Assembly (NCBI GenBank): GCA_025766275.1
Contig: JAFKAC010000127.1
Location: 62,001 to 126,000, forward strand
Length of the DNA stretch: 64,000 nucleotides
Direction: 5' to 3'
Source: Lactarius indigo
Lineage: Eukaryota; Basidiomycota; Agaricomycetes; Russulales; Russulaceae
Positions 11,885 to 22,821 of this stretch are shown here, in pieces (positions within the stretch are counted from its first letter, which is position 1; each line of letters begins with the position of its first letter). Both the position numbers and the translations under genes were made by a program. The notes beneath the pieces were generated by a model. It saw only the letters and a program-made list of their open reading frames with translations, had not been told where the DNA came from and did no database searches.

Positions 11885-12220
11885 CCCATGATCTCTGAGG
11901 TTCGATCTTTTCATTGGCAAGAAGTGATAGCGACTTTGTTCAAGTGAGTCGGTCCGGGCGCCACGGGGTCACCCTTATGTAGGACGTTGGTTGGGCTGGG
12001 CTGGGGGTCTAGTCGCGCCGGATTTACGTTGGTCCCTGCGCCCGCGCCTTCGTCTTGGTCCGCAAGTAGCGTGGAGGTAAACAAGCGTCTTTGTGATGGT
12101 GAGGTTCGAAACCTTTCGGCCAGCGGCCAGGCCACGAGCCCCTTGGGAATTCGTTTCCGTTCTGAGCTGGACTTGCGGTCAGGTGAACTATATCATATTG
12201 GTACGGTCCGTGGTGGCAAA
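11885..12220. repeat. Dispersed direct repeat R1, copy 1
   Basis: Shares GAAGTGATAGCGACTTTG, GGTTGGGCTGGGCTGGG and a closing block with GGTCATGTGAACTA or a close variant with 13545-13890. A third, poorer copy lies at about 16640-16850. The three sit at equivalent places relative to the DUF7330-like units, so R1 is probably part of the duplicated unit and not a mobile element. Confidence 0.55.
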
Positions 12221-12719
12221 TGATCGCAGAAAACGAGGGGCTATGTAGCCTTGGGGATCGTCACACCCCCTTCTTTTTTTTTTTGTTTTGAGCCAGTTAT
12301 ATCCCGGAACACGTAGCATGGGTGCAGACTGGTCATAGCCGAGACTACATTTAGAAGCATGTGCTAGGTAGTACAGTAAAAGTGAGCGGGCAGCTAAGCC
12401 CGCATCCATCAGGCTTCCTAAAAGGTTGTGCCTAAATGTTAGCAATAATGCAGAGTGATTGAGTTTCCTACAATAATATATTGCGCATCCCCTGTTTCGG
12501 GGGCGCATATGTGTGTGGCCCAGTTTTGAGCCTGGAGAGTGCGTGTTTCCTCCGGAAGCAGAGGGTGTTCTTCTTCTGGGAAGATAGGAGTTTGCTATAA
12601 GGGATGACGCGACCATATCTGATAACGCCAAAGGCGTGCCTTTCAAAATAGTAGCGTTGACAGTGATAGAGGGTGCGGGCGCTGGAGTGTAGTGGTTCCC
12701 CACACAGGCACCGGAGTGA

Positions 12720-12900
12720 CTCGGGGTGGCTACGCCCCCTTCCTGCATTCAATGCCAAAGCCTGAAGGACTCAAGCTGGAGTAGATCACCACCAGTGAAG
12801 TCATTATTCAGACGAGAGTGTTTGTGCGTTTGGGGCCACAACAGAATGAATGGTGGTTCGGGCGTCTGGGTATCCAATTTTGCATTGCCCAAATCGATAG
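12720..12900. repeat. Dispersed repeat R2, copy 1
   Basis: Shares CCCCCTTCCTGCAT, a GGAGTAG followed by GATCACC-like block, and CGTCTGGGTA with 14320-14590 and 42120-42330, the last being about 28 kb away. There is no coding capacity and no clear terminal repeats, so the type is undetermined. Confidence 0.5.
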
Positions 12901-12977
12901 ATCAATCTCTTGTTGATTTCGGTGCACGCCACTCCTACCAACTCGATTCTTATAATGCCGTGCTTCCCTCACGGCTC

Positions 12978-13296
12978 ATTACAGTAGTCAGTTTACCTGA
13001 CCGCTCGTAAAGAATCTCACATTGCCCATACAGAAGTTCTCCCACTTGTTCTGTCTCATCTGAGGAAGCTCCGATTCGCCGTCCCAGTTGATCCGCACCC
13101 TCGTATGCCGCCTGCCCACGGATAGCTCGTCCAGGGGTTCTTCCACAGATCCGTTCGCGTCTTTCCCGCCTCCCTTACTGACGCCCCCGCACCTCCTCTA
13201 AGAACGGGGTCGATCCCCGACAAAAAACACACTGATACAGTCGACGTCTGACAGCATGGCCACGCATTTCTCAAGCGTGGATGAGAACTTGACATG
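12978..13296 (-). pseudogene. Relic of a DUF7330-like gene (unit D)
   Basis: The minus strand matches the 3' half of the three complete DUF7330-like genes. The closing block with the GWENF-type and FTSGRV coding sequence, the VRINWDGE block and the FVGD block are recognisable but frameshifted. At 13296 the homology jumps straight to sequence that in unit A lies upstream of the gene (about 16225). Exon 1, exon 2, part of exon 3 and the promoter have therefore been deleted as one block of about 870 bp relative to unit A. Confidence 0.7.
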
Positions 13297-13544
13297 TTGT
13301 CACTGGCCCAGGACTGGCGAGTGCGAGCGGTAGACGGCACCAACCAAATACATGTCACAACTTCGAGTTAGTCTTTTGAGCCAGAGGATATCTAAGAGGA
13401 TCTTCGAGCGGATTTCAACCTTGCAATGGGGGAATGAAGCAATGATGGCCAGAACAGAACAGCCTATGTAGGGGTGGTAGAGTGATGAACTATTCCCAAA
13501 GACTGAGTGGCTCGAGGCGGAGGCCATTGCGCATCCCTTGTTAG

Positions 13545-13890
13545 CAACGGTTGCACTTCCCCACCCCTCTAAGGTTAGATCTTTTCAAGGGAAAGAAGTG
13601 ATAGCGACTTTGCTCGAGTTGGTGAGGCCGGTCCTGGTGTCACGAGGTTTTCCTTATGTCGGACATGGTTGGGCTGGGCTGGGGTCTAGTTGCGCCAGGT
13701 CTGCGCCAGTTCCCCGCTCCCGCGCCTTCATCTCGGTCCACGGCCAGTATAGAGATAGACATATGTTCCCATGAAGATGATGATTGAAAACCTTGCAGCC
13801 AGGCCACGATCCCCTTGGAAATTCGTTCCCGTTATAAATTGGACTTTGCGGTCATGTGAACTACATTGTCTCTGCCCATGGTGGCTAGGC
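13545..13890. repeat. Dispersed direct repeat R1, copy 2
   Basis: Second copy of the block at 11885-12220, same orientation, diverged by substitutions and small indels. Confidence 0.55.
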
Positions 13891-14319
13891 TCGTGGTCTT
13901 GTATTCGAATCGATGCACACTATGATAGCTGCAATGCAAGGGTGGATATCAGAAATGAACTTTGATTCCACAGACAGCGATAGGTGCCAAAGCACAGTGG
14001 AATTCTCGCTCTAGTGAGGTGCCAGCTGTGCTTAGGATCTTTGACTATAACTGAGAGAAAATTCCGAGGGGCAGGCCCGGGCAGTAGGATACTTTAACTG
14101 ACTGCATGTTCGGACACCGCATTTGGGGTTATCAAGTAGTTGTATATTCCTTTTGGATCTCTGAGCTACTGTAGGACTCACAGTAAGCGCATACTGACCA
14201 CCTCGACACATCGTCACGATGTGTGAAGCCAACCTCAATGGTTGGGTTTGGCTTCCTGTGACTCAGTAATTTGAGTGCTGTCGAAGGACGGTTCATGGCC
14301 AAGCATCGCTACAGAAAAA

Positions 14320-14590
14320 TGGAAATGGCCACACCCCCTTCCTATAATATTCAACGCTGGGGGACTCAGGCCGGAGTAGTGGATCACTCAGGAAGGTCAT
14401 TGGTCAGATATTCATGTCAGATATTCATGTATGCACGAATTCGGACATATTTGCTGATGTTCCACACCTTATGCAGCACTCTTACCAGCTATGCAAGAGA
14501 CAAGAGAGGTTTGTGCTTTCCAGGAGAATGCTTGTTGGGGGTATAGTAGAGCGAGTGACGATTCGACCGTCTGGGTAACCAACCACCCAC
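14320..14590. repeat. Dispersed repeat R2, copy 2
   Basis: Shares with 42120-42330 the order CCTTCCT, GGAGTAG, GCACGAATT, TTCCACA-type CTTATGCAGC and CGTCTGGGTAACCA. The copies are diverged but colinear. Confidence 0.5.
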
Positions 14591-15023
14591 AATCCTTAGC
14601 CACAAACCCTCGTTGATGGCATATCATTAGGAACAAGAGGTCACAAAATGGGAACACCAGACATACTGTGATTTACATCGCCCGAATGGGCCAACCTGCA
14701 GGCGCATGAGCTTTCCTTCGAAAACGTAGTTGTACCGCGTTTTGCAGACTCTTGTCCAGTACGCACCAATTTAATTACCATGATATGGTGCCCTTCCTCC
14801 CGTCACAGGGACCGGGAATCGATCTTTTGAGAAATGTGAAAAAGACATAAAGGTTTCCACATAGCGGCAAGTGCTCCCATAAAATACAAATGACACCAAG
14901 AATGACACAGTTGGGCGAATTTAACAAGAAATTTATGTCTACGAGTTGGTTTTTCTCACGGCCTTTTTCGCTGAGAGACCGATTCCCGAGCCAGTGCGTC
15001 GCCTTCCCTTACCGCTAACAGTA

Positions 15024-15942
15024 TTACAGTAGTGACTTTACCCGACCACTCGTGAAGAGTCTCACATTGCCCGAACGGAAGTTCTTCCACCCGTTCTGTA
15101 TCATCTGCGGGAGCTCCGGTTCGCCCTCCCAGTTGATCCGCACGCTCGTATGCCGCCCGCCCACAGATAGCTCGTCTAGCGGTTCTTCCAGAGATCCGCC
15201 CGCGTCTTTCTCGCCTTCCTCACTGACGTCACCGCGCCACCTTCCAGAGCGGGGTTGATCCCCGACAAAGTACACACGGACACCCTGGGCGTCCGAGAGC
15301 GGGGCCACGCGTCGCTCAAGCGCGGATGAGAACTTGATGCGTTCGTGAGGAGAGCGGATCGTTATTGGCCCGCGGAAACAGCGGGGCAACGAGAGTGAGA
15401 CATCTCCATAATTGGCCCAAAGCTCAATGTCGAGGGAAGGGCGGCGTTCGCTCTCGCCATTATAGAAGATATCATGCTGTGTGCGTTTTTTTTTTTGAGG
15501 GATTTCTGGACAGCTCATAGCGAGATGGATGTGACGTACTATCTTGGCGCAAACACGGCCATTGTCACTGCATAGTTTTACAGAGGCTCGCTTCAACTTG
15601 TTGTTTCCGGTCATCCATACATCGGCAGTGATAGCTCCGCTTGTCGTGTAAAGAGATAGGTTCTTGGCCCCCGACACGATATGTAGTGCTGGTGGTGGAA
15701 TATCAAGGTCGATGAAGTACTGTCCCTCAATCGCAGTATCCTTCTTGGACACACACAGATAGTTGGTGCGTGCATCGCGTATCTTGGGTGGCACAGACCC
15801 ATACTAACACGAGTGCTCGTCGGTTCCTCACCATGGGGAGTAGTACGAGGACAGTACGCACGTGGCCTTGTTTCTCTGGAAAGGTACTTGTATGGGACAT
15901 ATCTTGTTCCGCGTCGACGTCCGGTTTTCCTAGATACACCAT
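15024..15942 (-). CDS. DUF7330-like protein, unit A
   Basis: A protein of unknown function, restricted in my knowledge to Agaricomycetes. Three exons: 15942-15862, 15803-15540 and 15476-15024; the introns are 58 and 63 nt, GT-AG, phase 0, and the protein is 265 aa. The N-terminus is acidic (PDVDAEQDMS). The domain body alternates short repeats that suggest a beta-rich fold: NYLCVSKK, IEGQYFIDLDIPPP, LSLYTTSGAITADVW, VKLCSDNGRVCAKI, LSLPRCFRGPITIRSPHER, GVRVYFVGD, VRINWEGEPELPQM. No signal peptide or membrane segment is seen. Exon limits were fixed by comparing units A, B and C, which share all splice sites. The assignment to DUF7330 rests on the SGAI...VW / RCFRGPITI pattern and is likely, not certain. 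It ends a few residues later than unit C. Confidence 0.75.
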
Positions 15943-17341
15943 ACTATTTGACTACAGAGGTAGGTGGTTGGTGGGCAAAAGGAAGGGGCGACGACCATGT
16001 ACAATGGAGCGCCACAGCTCTTATGGACAACTAGATTTGGAATGCAGTTTACTGGCTATGGACACACCACCTTGGCGCTTCCAAGTTCCAACCACTTCCC
16101 GGGCCAATGCGACACACTTAACCTTCTCAGACTGGACCTGTAGCTGCACACCTCAACCTATGCCATGCTTTTTTTTTTCTTTAACTCTGGGTAATCGTCC
16201 TTTATTATAATAAATCGAACAAGATCACTGGCCCGGGACTGGGGAACGCGACAAGGGGTAGACGACACTGACCGAATACGCGTCACAACTCCGAACTAGT
16301 CTTTGTAGTCTTTAGGCGACAGGAATCTATGAGGACCATCGAGTAGGTTTCAACCTCGCAATAGGAAACGATGGCTAGAATAGCCTATATGATGACGGTA
16401 GGGTGGTGAATTATCTCGATTGATCTATTCAACTTACTCTTCGTTCGACGACTCAGGCGAAGCCACTCTCATTGCTGTACAGCATCAGATGGCGTTTATT
16501 CCTGACGCTGTCAAGAGGGTTGCGTATTGCGTACGAGTACGTAACACGATATCGACCGCTTACCCCTTCACACTCTACTTAAAAAAACAGTAGCCCGAGG
16601 CGGAGGCCACTGCACACCCCTCGTTAACGACGGTTGCGCTTTCCCACCCGCGCCCCCGTCTCGGTCTATGATAAATGTGGCCAACTCATCAAGGAATAAT
16701 GCAGCGTTTCCATGATGATCAGGTTGGAAATCTTAATGTCAGCCCCGGAAACAGGAACGGACCATCGTGAATGATATTTTATTTCCATTCTAAATGCAGA
16801 GCTGGGCTTTGCAGTCATGTGAACTACTTAGTATTACCTCGTGATCATGACGCACAGCGACGATGACTCGGCCGTCAGTGTGTGCGAGCGTCTCAGTCAC
16901 CTCGACGAATGCAACTGAGGACAGGACTGACAAGCAAACTCCAAAGTCTGCAAACAGGATAAAAGGACTTTGCGCCCAATTGCCGGGTCCAGTCTGAAAG
17001 TCAGTCGAATGCTTAGAACTGGACCTCCGGATTGGTTCTTGGCCCAACCTTGAGACCATTAGACGGTCACTCGATTTCAAGCCAGGTGGACGTAGACAAG
17101 TTGACAGGTTGTCGTTGTTTCTGGTTATTGCATTCGAATCAACGTATACCCCATGCAGAGTACATAAAAAAGCTACAGTAGAAAATGAGACAGATATGGT
17201 GATGCAAAAGGGGCGAACGACGCGCCATTTATCGAGTATAGAGTATACTCGGGACGACCCGAGAGAGAGTTTATCAGTTGACTCGACCGCTCGTGAAGAA
17301 TCTCGTTGTGCCCATACAGGAGTTCTCCCACCCACCCTAAC
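15943..17341. other. Flank between units A and B
   Basis: Non-coding. The left part (16225-16640) is the upstream block shared with units D and B. The part at 16640-16850 is a degraded R1 copy. The part at 16830-17341 is the downstream flank of unit B and matches 19030-19432 downstream of unit C. No gene seen. Confidence 0.5.
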
Positions 17342-18192
17342 TCATGACGAATCACTCATCTGAGGAAGTTCCGGTTCGCCGTCCCAGTTGATCCGCACGC
17401 TAGTATTAACCCACCCGCCTACAAACAACACATCCAACGGTTCTTCCGGAGATGCGCCCTCGGCTTGCTTGTCGTTGTCGCCGCCCCACGGTCCCGAGCG
17501 GGGTCGGTCGCCGACAAAGTACACACGGACACCCTTGACGTCCGAGACCGGTGCCGTGCGTTCCTCGAGTGCAGCCGAGAAAGCGATGCGTTCGTGAGAG
17601 GTGTTGATCGTTATTGGCCCGCGGAAACAGCGGGGCAGCGAGAGGGAAGTGTCTCCATTGGCTCGAAGATCGATGTCGAAGGAGGGGCGGTGTTCGCTCC
17701 CATCATCAGAGAAGACATCGTGCTATGAGGTGTTTTTCCTGAGGAGAAATTTCGGACAACCCAAACCCGGGGACGTACTATTTTGGCACGGACGTGGCCG
17801 CTGTCACTGCATAGTTTCATGGAGACTTGCTTCATCTTGTTGTTTCCGGTCACCCATATATCGGTAGTAATGGCTCCGCTCGTCGTGTAAAGGGAGAGGT
17901 TCTTGGCCCCAGCGGCGACACCAGAGACGGACGGTGGTGGTGGTGGAATAGAAAGGTCGATGAAGTACTGTCCCTCAATCGCGACGCCCTTCTTGGACAC
18001 GAGTAGGTAGTTGGTGGGTGCATTGCGTATCCTTGGTGGTACAGGCTCATACTATGATAGCATGAGTGATTATCGGTCCCTGGTCATGGCGAATATGAGA
18101 ATAATACGCACGGCATCCGGTTTTTCCGGAAGGGTACTTGTATCAGACATATCTTGTTCCGCGTCGACGTCCACTTTGCTAAGACCCATCAT
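17342..18192 (-). CDS. DUF7330-like protein, unit B (shortened C-terminus)
   Basis: Three exons: 18192-18112, 18051-17779 and 17722-17342; the introns are 60 and 56 nt, phase 0, and the protein is 244 aa. Same domain order as units A and C (SKKGVAIEGQYFIDL, LSLYTTSGAITTDIW, LSLPRCFRGPITI, GVRVYFVGDRPRSG, VRINWDGEPELPQM). The end differs. Right after PELPQM a 14-bp direct duplication (ATGAGTGATTCGTC followed by another ATGAGT) shifts the frame, giving SDSS and a stop. About 22 residues present in A and C are lost, and the DNA that would encode them is still present downstream. The main domain is intact, so it may still work. Confidence 0.72.
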
Positions 18193-19432
18193 ATTGCGCG
18201 TGACTATAGAGGTACTGGTAGGGAAGAGGATAAGAGAGTATGCACATATGGATTTGGAATACCGCTCCCGGGCTATGCGGCTTCTCGAACATTTCTTTTT
18301 GGAGACAACCGCCTTGGTGCTTCCAACCAAGCCGACCTAAACCTACCTCACCCCATTCCTATGTTTTTTTTTTTCACGCAGGGCACTATACATCCTATTG
18401 TCTGCTTTATTATGAAATAACTCGAAGATGGTCACTGGGCCGTAACTGGCTCGCGGGGTAGATGACACCAACTGATTCAGAAAACACATCATGACACCGA
18501 GTTATTCTAGGCGACAGAGGAAACTGACCTCAGAGATAATCGTAGCATACGAAAATGGATGGAATCCGAAAAATATTTCTGTGACCCGAGGCGGAGGTCT
18601 CGTTAACGATGATGAACTGCCTCGTTCGAGGATCCCTACGTTTGTTCATAAACGCGTAAAGAGACATGCAGAACGACGTCAAGGCCGCACATGAGCGTAG
18701 CATGCTATGGGCATCATGATACAAGTGGTAAGTCACTCTGCAGACCCGTGATGAGGGCGGTCGTGCAGGTTTTTACACCACGCCGCATAGCCTCACAGTG
18801 GTCCCTGCAATCGTCGCGAATGCACTGTGCTCGAGTCGTTGCGTGCGAGTGAAGCATATTTGGGGGTGCAAACAAGAGTGTGCTCGGGGCCCTGAAGCAC
18901 AAAGGGGAGTTCTTCTATTATTGTTGAGAGCTGTACATACACGAAATATAGAGGTGTGAATCCGCAATACAGTGCAGGAAACGGCCAAAGCGCAATCCCA
19001 GTGTGGGAAAGTGGATGATGAGAACACTACAGTACTGGTCGTGATGTATGGCGACGAGGACTCAGTCACCTCGGCAGATGCAACGAAGGACAGGACCAAC
19101 AAGAGCCTGCATACAAGATGAAGGACTTTGCACTCAATTGTCGTGTCCAGTCTGAAAGTCGGTTGAATGCTCTGAACTGGACCCTTGGATTGGTCCTTAG
19201 CCGAAATTTGATACCACCAGGTGGCTACTCGATTTCAAGCCAGGTGGCGGTCTCTGGTGTGATGTCGACAGCTTGTTATTGGATTCGAATCAACGTATAC
19301 TACAATGCGGAGTACAAAGCAAGAACTACAGAGGAAAATAAGAGATATGCCGACGCAATTCAACAGGCGAACGACGCGCCATTTATCGAGAGTCGAGTAT
19401 ACTCGGGATGACCCATGTGTCGAGAGAGTTTA
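18193..19432. other. Flank between units B and C
   Basis: Non-coding. 18425-18640 is the upstream block of the unit, and 18930-19010 recurs at about 20555-20640. The part 19030-19432 is the downstream flank of unit C and recurs at 16830-17341. The exact colinearity shows that B and C arose as a tandem duplication with a unit of about 2.16 kb. Confidence 0.55.
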
Positions 19433-20350
19433 TCAATTTACCCGTCCGCTCGTAAAGAATCGCGCTGAGCCCATACAGAAGTTCTCCCACCCGTTCGGTT
19501 TCATATGAGGAAGCTCCGGTTCCCCATCCCAGTTGATCCGCACGCTCGTATGCCACCCGCCCACAAACAGTTCGTCCAGCGGTTCATCCGGAAATCCTCC
19601 CGCGCCCGCGTCTTCCCCTCGTTCCTCGACGTCATCGCTGCGCCACTGTCCCGAGCGAGGTCGGTCGCCGACAAAGTACACGCGGATACCCTGGACGTCC
19701 GAGAGCGGTGCCGAGCGTTCCTCGAGCGCGGGTGAGAACGCGATGCGTTCGTGAGATGAGCGGATCGTTATTGGCCCGCGGAAACAGCGGGGCAACGAGA
19801 GGGAGATATCGCCATAGTTGGCGAGAAGATCGATGTCGAAGGAAGGGCGATGTTCACTATCGGTATCAGAGAAGACATCGTGCTGTGCGGGGGGGTTTTA
19901 GGAGAAATTCCGGACGACCCATACGGGGAGACGTACTATTTTGGCGCAAACAGGGCCATTGTCACTGCTTAGCTTTATGGAGGCTCGCTTAAACTTGTTG
20001 TTTCCGGTCACCCATGCGTTGGCAGTGACGGCTCCACTCGTCGTGTAAAGGGAGAGGTTCTTGGCCCAAGAGGCGGAGTCAGATACGGACTTGGGTGGTG
20101 GTGGAATAGAAAGGTCGATGAAGTACTGTCCCTCAATCGCGACGCCCTTCTTGGACACAAGCAAATAGTTGGTGGGTGCGCCGCGTATCTTTGGTGGTAC
20201 AAGCCCATACTATGATAGCGCGAATTCTCATCAGTCCCTGGTCACGGAGAGTATGAGGATAATACGCACGGCATCAGTTATATCAGGAAGGGTACTTGAA
20301 TCGGACATGTCTTGTTCCGCGTCAACGTCCTGTTTGTTGAGATCCACCAT
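19433..20350 (-). CDS. DUF7330-like protein, unit C
   Basis: Three exons: 20350-20270, 20209-19937 and 19882-19433; the introns are 60 and 54 nt, phase 0, and the protein is 267 aa. It is the most complete member of the array and has the full C-terminus (GWENFCMGSARFFTSGRVN). The domain body matches units A and B: IEGQYFIDLSIPPPP, LSLYTTSGAVTANAW, RCFRGPITIRSSHERIAF, GIRVYFVGDRPRSG, HTSVRINWDGEPELP. Unit spacing is 2158 bp to B and 2250 bp from B to A. The function is unknown. The genes share strand with transporter copy 2, whose 3' end starts 670 bp downstream on the window axis. Confidence 0.75.
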
Positions 20351-21018
20351 ACTGTGCGTGACTACAGTGGTACTGGTGGGTAAAAATATAGAGGAGAAAA
20401 GGAGTGCCACAGAAACTATTATATGTACAACTGGATTTGAAATGCTGCTTCCGCGCCATGCAACCGCTTGGCCAAAGTAGTAAAATTGACTCTCTGAACA
20501 ATTGGCTTTAAACTGCAACCACTGCATACCTCACCCCATTCTTATGGAACAGCAGAACAAAGATCCTGAGCAGAAATATAGTGCGGGAAACGGCCGAAAG
20601 TGCAACGCGGGCAAGTGATCATGAGAGCCTTGTGAATGGCATGAGAAAGATAACGAACCTTGTAACGAACTAAATACAATGATGCGCTGTGCACTGGGGT
20701 CCACATAGAGCAGGGTGCCAGAAGATTGGGGGAACTTCTGGGGACACTAGGTCGCAGAACCAAACAGACACAACCAAACACAATTTTTTTTGGTGCGTTT
20801 CAGCATAACTTACATACGAAAAGCGCTATAATACAACGGGTAGTGGGCATTTTCATCGTAGCCGTTGTCATGATTCTACTTCAGTGCCCAACGCCCCCAA
20901 GAAAACATTAACAAGACCCGTGTTCGGAGTGTGAGCACAGAACAAATGGCTACTGGTACTAAAGAAAGACGTGACAGCAGTTGAAAAGGATGGTTGCTGC
21001 CTCGTGAATGTGTGGACT
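20351..21018. other. Flank between unit C and transporter copy 2
   Basis: Holds the promoter side of unit C and the 3' flank of transporter copy 2, which keeps recognisable similarity to the 3' flank of copy 1. No gene seen. Confidence 0.5.
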
Positions 21019-22821
21019 TTAGACCTTCTCATGCGACGCCATATCGTCCTCCTTAATGTCCCCGACAAGGGAGAGCTGGTTACCATCGGCAATGAGTCGC
21101 TTGCGGAAGGCGACAGAATGAACGGGTGCCACATTCCGGTAAAGGAGGTCGATCTGTTCGAGTGAAAGGCCCTTCGTCTCCGGAACGCAGAAGTACGCAA
21201 ATATAATGCAGCAGAAACATGTCGAACCCCAGACGTAGAACACCTTGGTTCCGAGGTTGAGGTTTCCTGGACCAGAATCGACCAAGTAGGGAGCTATCGA
21301 GTGGAATGAGAACGTGATAGAACTCTGGCAAGACAAAAGACGTACTGGCATACGCAATACCAAAGTTCCAGAGCCAGTTTGACGCGACGGAAAGTGACAT
21401 GGCCTTGGCACGGATCTTGAGAGGGAAGATCTCGCCGGTGACGGCCCAGGTGACAGGTCCCCAGGTCGAGGCGAAGAACGCAATGTAGAAGCAAACCAAG
21501 GCAACCTCGGCTGACTGAGCGGCTTGGTTGGTCGTCTTTGTTGTTGAACCAAGGATGGCAATGGCGAATTCGCATATGGTCATGCCAACTGCGCCAACGA
21601 GCAGTAGGCTCCGACGACCAAAACGCTCGACACCCCAGATTCCGGGGAGGGTCATCCCGACATTGACAGTGGAAGTGGCAATAGAGATGAGGAAAGGGCT
21701 ATGAATACCGGCGTTGGTGAAGAAGGTAGTGCCGAAGTAAAAGATGAAGTTGACACCGGTGAGCTGTTGCCAGGCTTGGATGAAAATGCCGGTGAGTGTA
21801 CGAAAACAGATCCGATTGTCCGAGGGACGGAAGCAATCCATGTAAGAACTCTGGCCGAGTTCATCCTCGTGCTTCAAGTGGAGGCGGATCTCCTCGAGCT
21901 CGGAAGCGACCTCTGGATGATCGGGGGGCAGTGTGGTCAGGCGAGATAACGAGTGAGCGGCATCAGCATCACGATGCTTCTTGATCAACCAACGAGGGGA
22001 CTGCGAATATCTGATTTAGAATGTAGTTATTGATCCCGAACGAAAAGTGCGTGCCTCGGGAAGAAGGAACATGCCGAAGGCAAGAACTGCGGCCCAGATG
22101 AACTGGATTGCAACTGGGATGCGATATGAGGAATGATTTGGCCGATCTTTTGTGGCGTTATTGAAAACGTTGGAGAGGAGAAGACCAATGGTAATTCCAA
22201 ATTGGTAAAGGCCAACGACAGCTCCGCGAATCCACTTGGGGGAACACTCGGACTGGTACATGGGGACCAAAGTGGAGACCAAACCGACACCGAGACCGGC
22301 CCAGACACGACCGACGACGAAGAGGGGAATGGCAGTTGCGGCCGTTTGCATGGCAACACCGACGGAGAAGACAAGACATGACGCAATGAGACCCCATTTG
22401 CGGCCGAGATAATCAGCGAACGGGGCGCCAAGTAGGGCACCTAAACAAAAAGGATCAGACAATGCATAAGATGGAATGAGATGATATCACCGACCAAAGA
22501 AGGTGCCTGCGGAAAGGATGGAAACAATGAGTGACCTTTGAGAGGAAGTGATGCCGTAGCCGTTGGGGAAGGTCGACGAGACAGGAACGGGATGACCAAA
22601 GGTGTGAAGCCAGTCAGGCATCTGCTGGAGACCAGAGATGGTACCAGTATCATAGCCGAAGAGGACACCTCCAAATGCAGCAAAGCTAGTCTTTAATGAT
22701 GTGAGAAATGTAGTAGGAAAGATCAAAACGAGAGTGCACCAACCATTAAGACGCCAGCAAATTTGCTCTTGGGTGCATTGGCCCCGATGCCCCCACCTGC
22801 GGCAATTGGACCACCTGGCAT
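21019..22821 (-). CDS. MFS monosaccharide (hexose) transporter, copy 2
   Basis: Inverted near-duplicate of the transporter at 9.6-11.5 kb. Five exons: 22821-22744, 22690-22495, 22440-22055, 22000-21346 and 21293-21019, for 529 aa. The first four exons have exactly the same lengths as in copy 1 (78, 196, 386, 655 nt); the last is 15 nt shorter. The same motifs are present: FGYDTGTISG, DYLGRKWG, ESPRWLIKK, QQLTGVNFIFYFGTTFF, ERFGRRSLLL, PETKGLSLEQID. Intron 3 (22054-22001) starts with GC (GCACGC) where copy 1 has GTGCGC, and no GT donor nearby keeps the frame. The gene therefore either uses a GC-AG intron or is impaired at this step. Everything else is intact. The copies probably arose by an inverted duplication that spared introns, so not through an RNA intermediate. 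Confidence 0.88.

Larger units (their letters stand above)
11474..12977. other. Downstream flank of transporter 1 with duplicated non-coding blocks
   Basis: The transporter 3' end is followed by non-coding DNA. Two blocks inside it are repeated elsewhere: about 11885-12220 recurs at 13545-13890 and partly at 16640-16850, and about 12720-12900 recurs at 14320-14590 and 42120-42330. No gene is recognised. Open frames such as 12188-12748 minus have no family match. Confidence 0.5.
13297..15023. other. Non-coding flank between unit D and unit A
   Basis: The stretch holds the upstream block of unit D (13297-13540, matching 16225-16640 and 18425-18640), repeat R1 copy 2 (13545-13890) and repeat R2 copy 2 (14320-14590). 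No gene is recognised. Confidence 0.5.

Noticed and set aside
12050..12135. GGTTCGAAACC, resembling a tRNA B box
   Set aside because: No A box, no cloverleaf, and the repeat copy at 13.8 kb has lost the motif.
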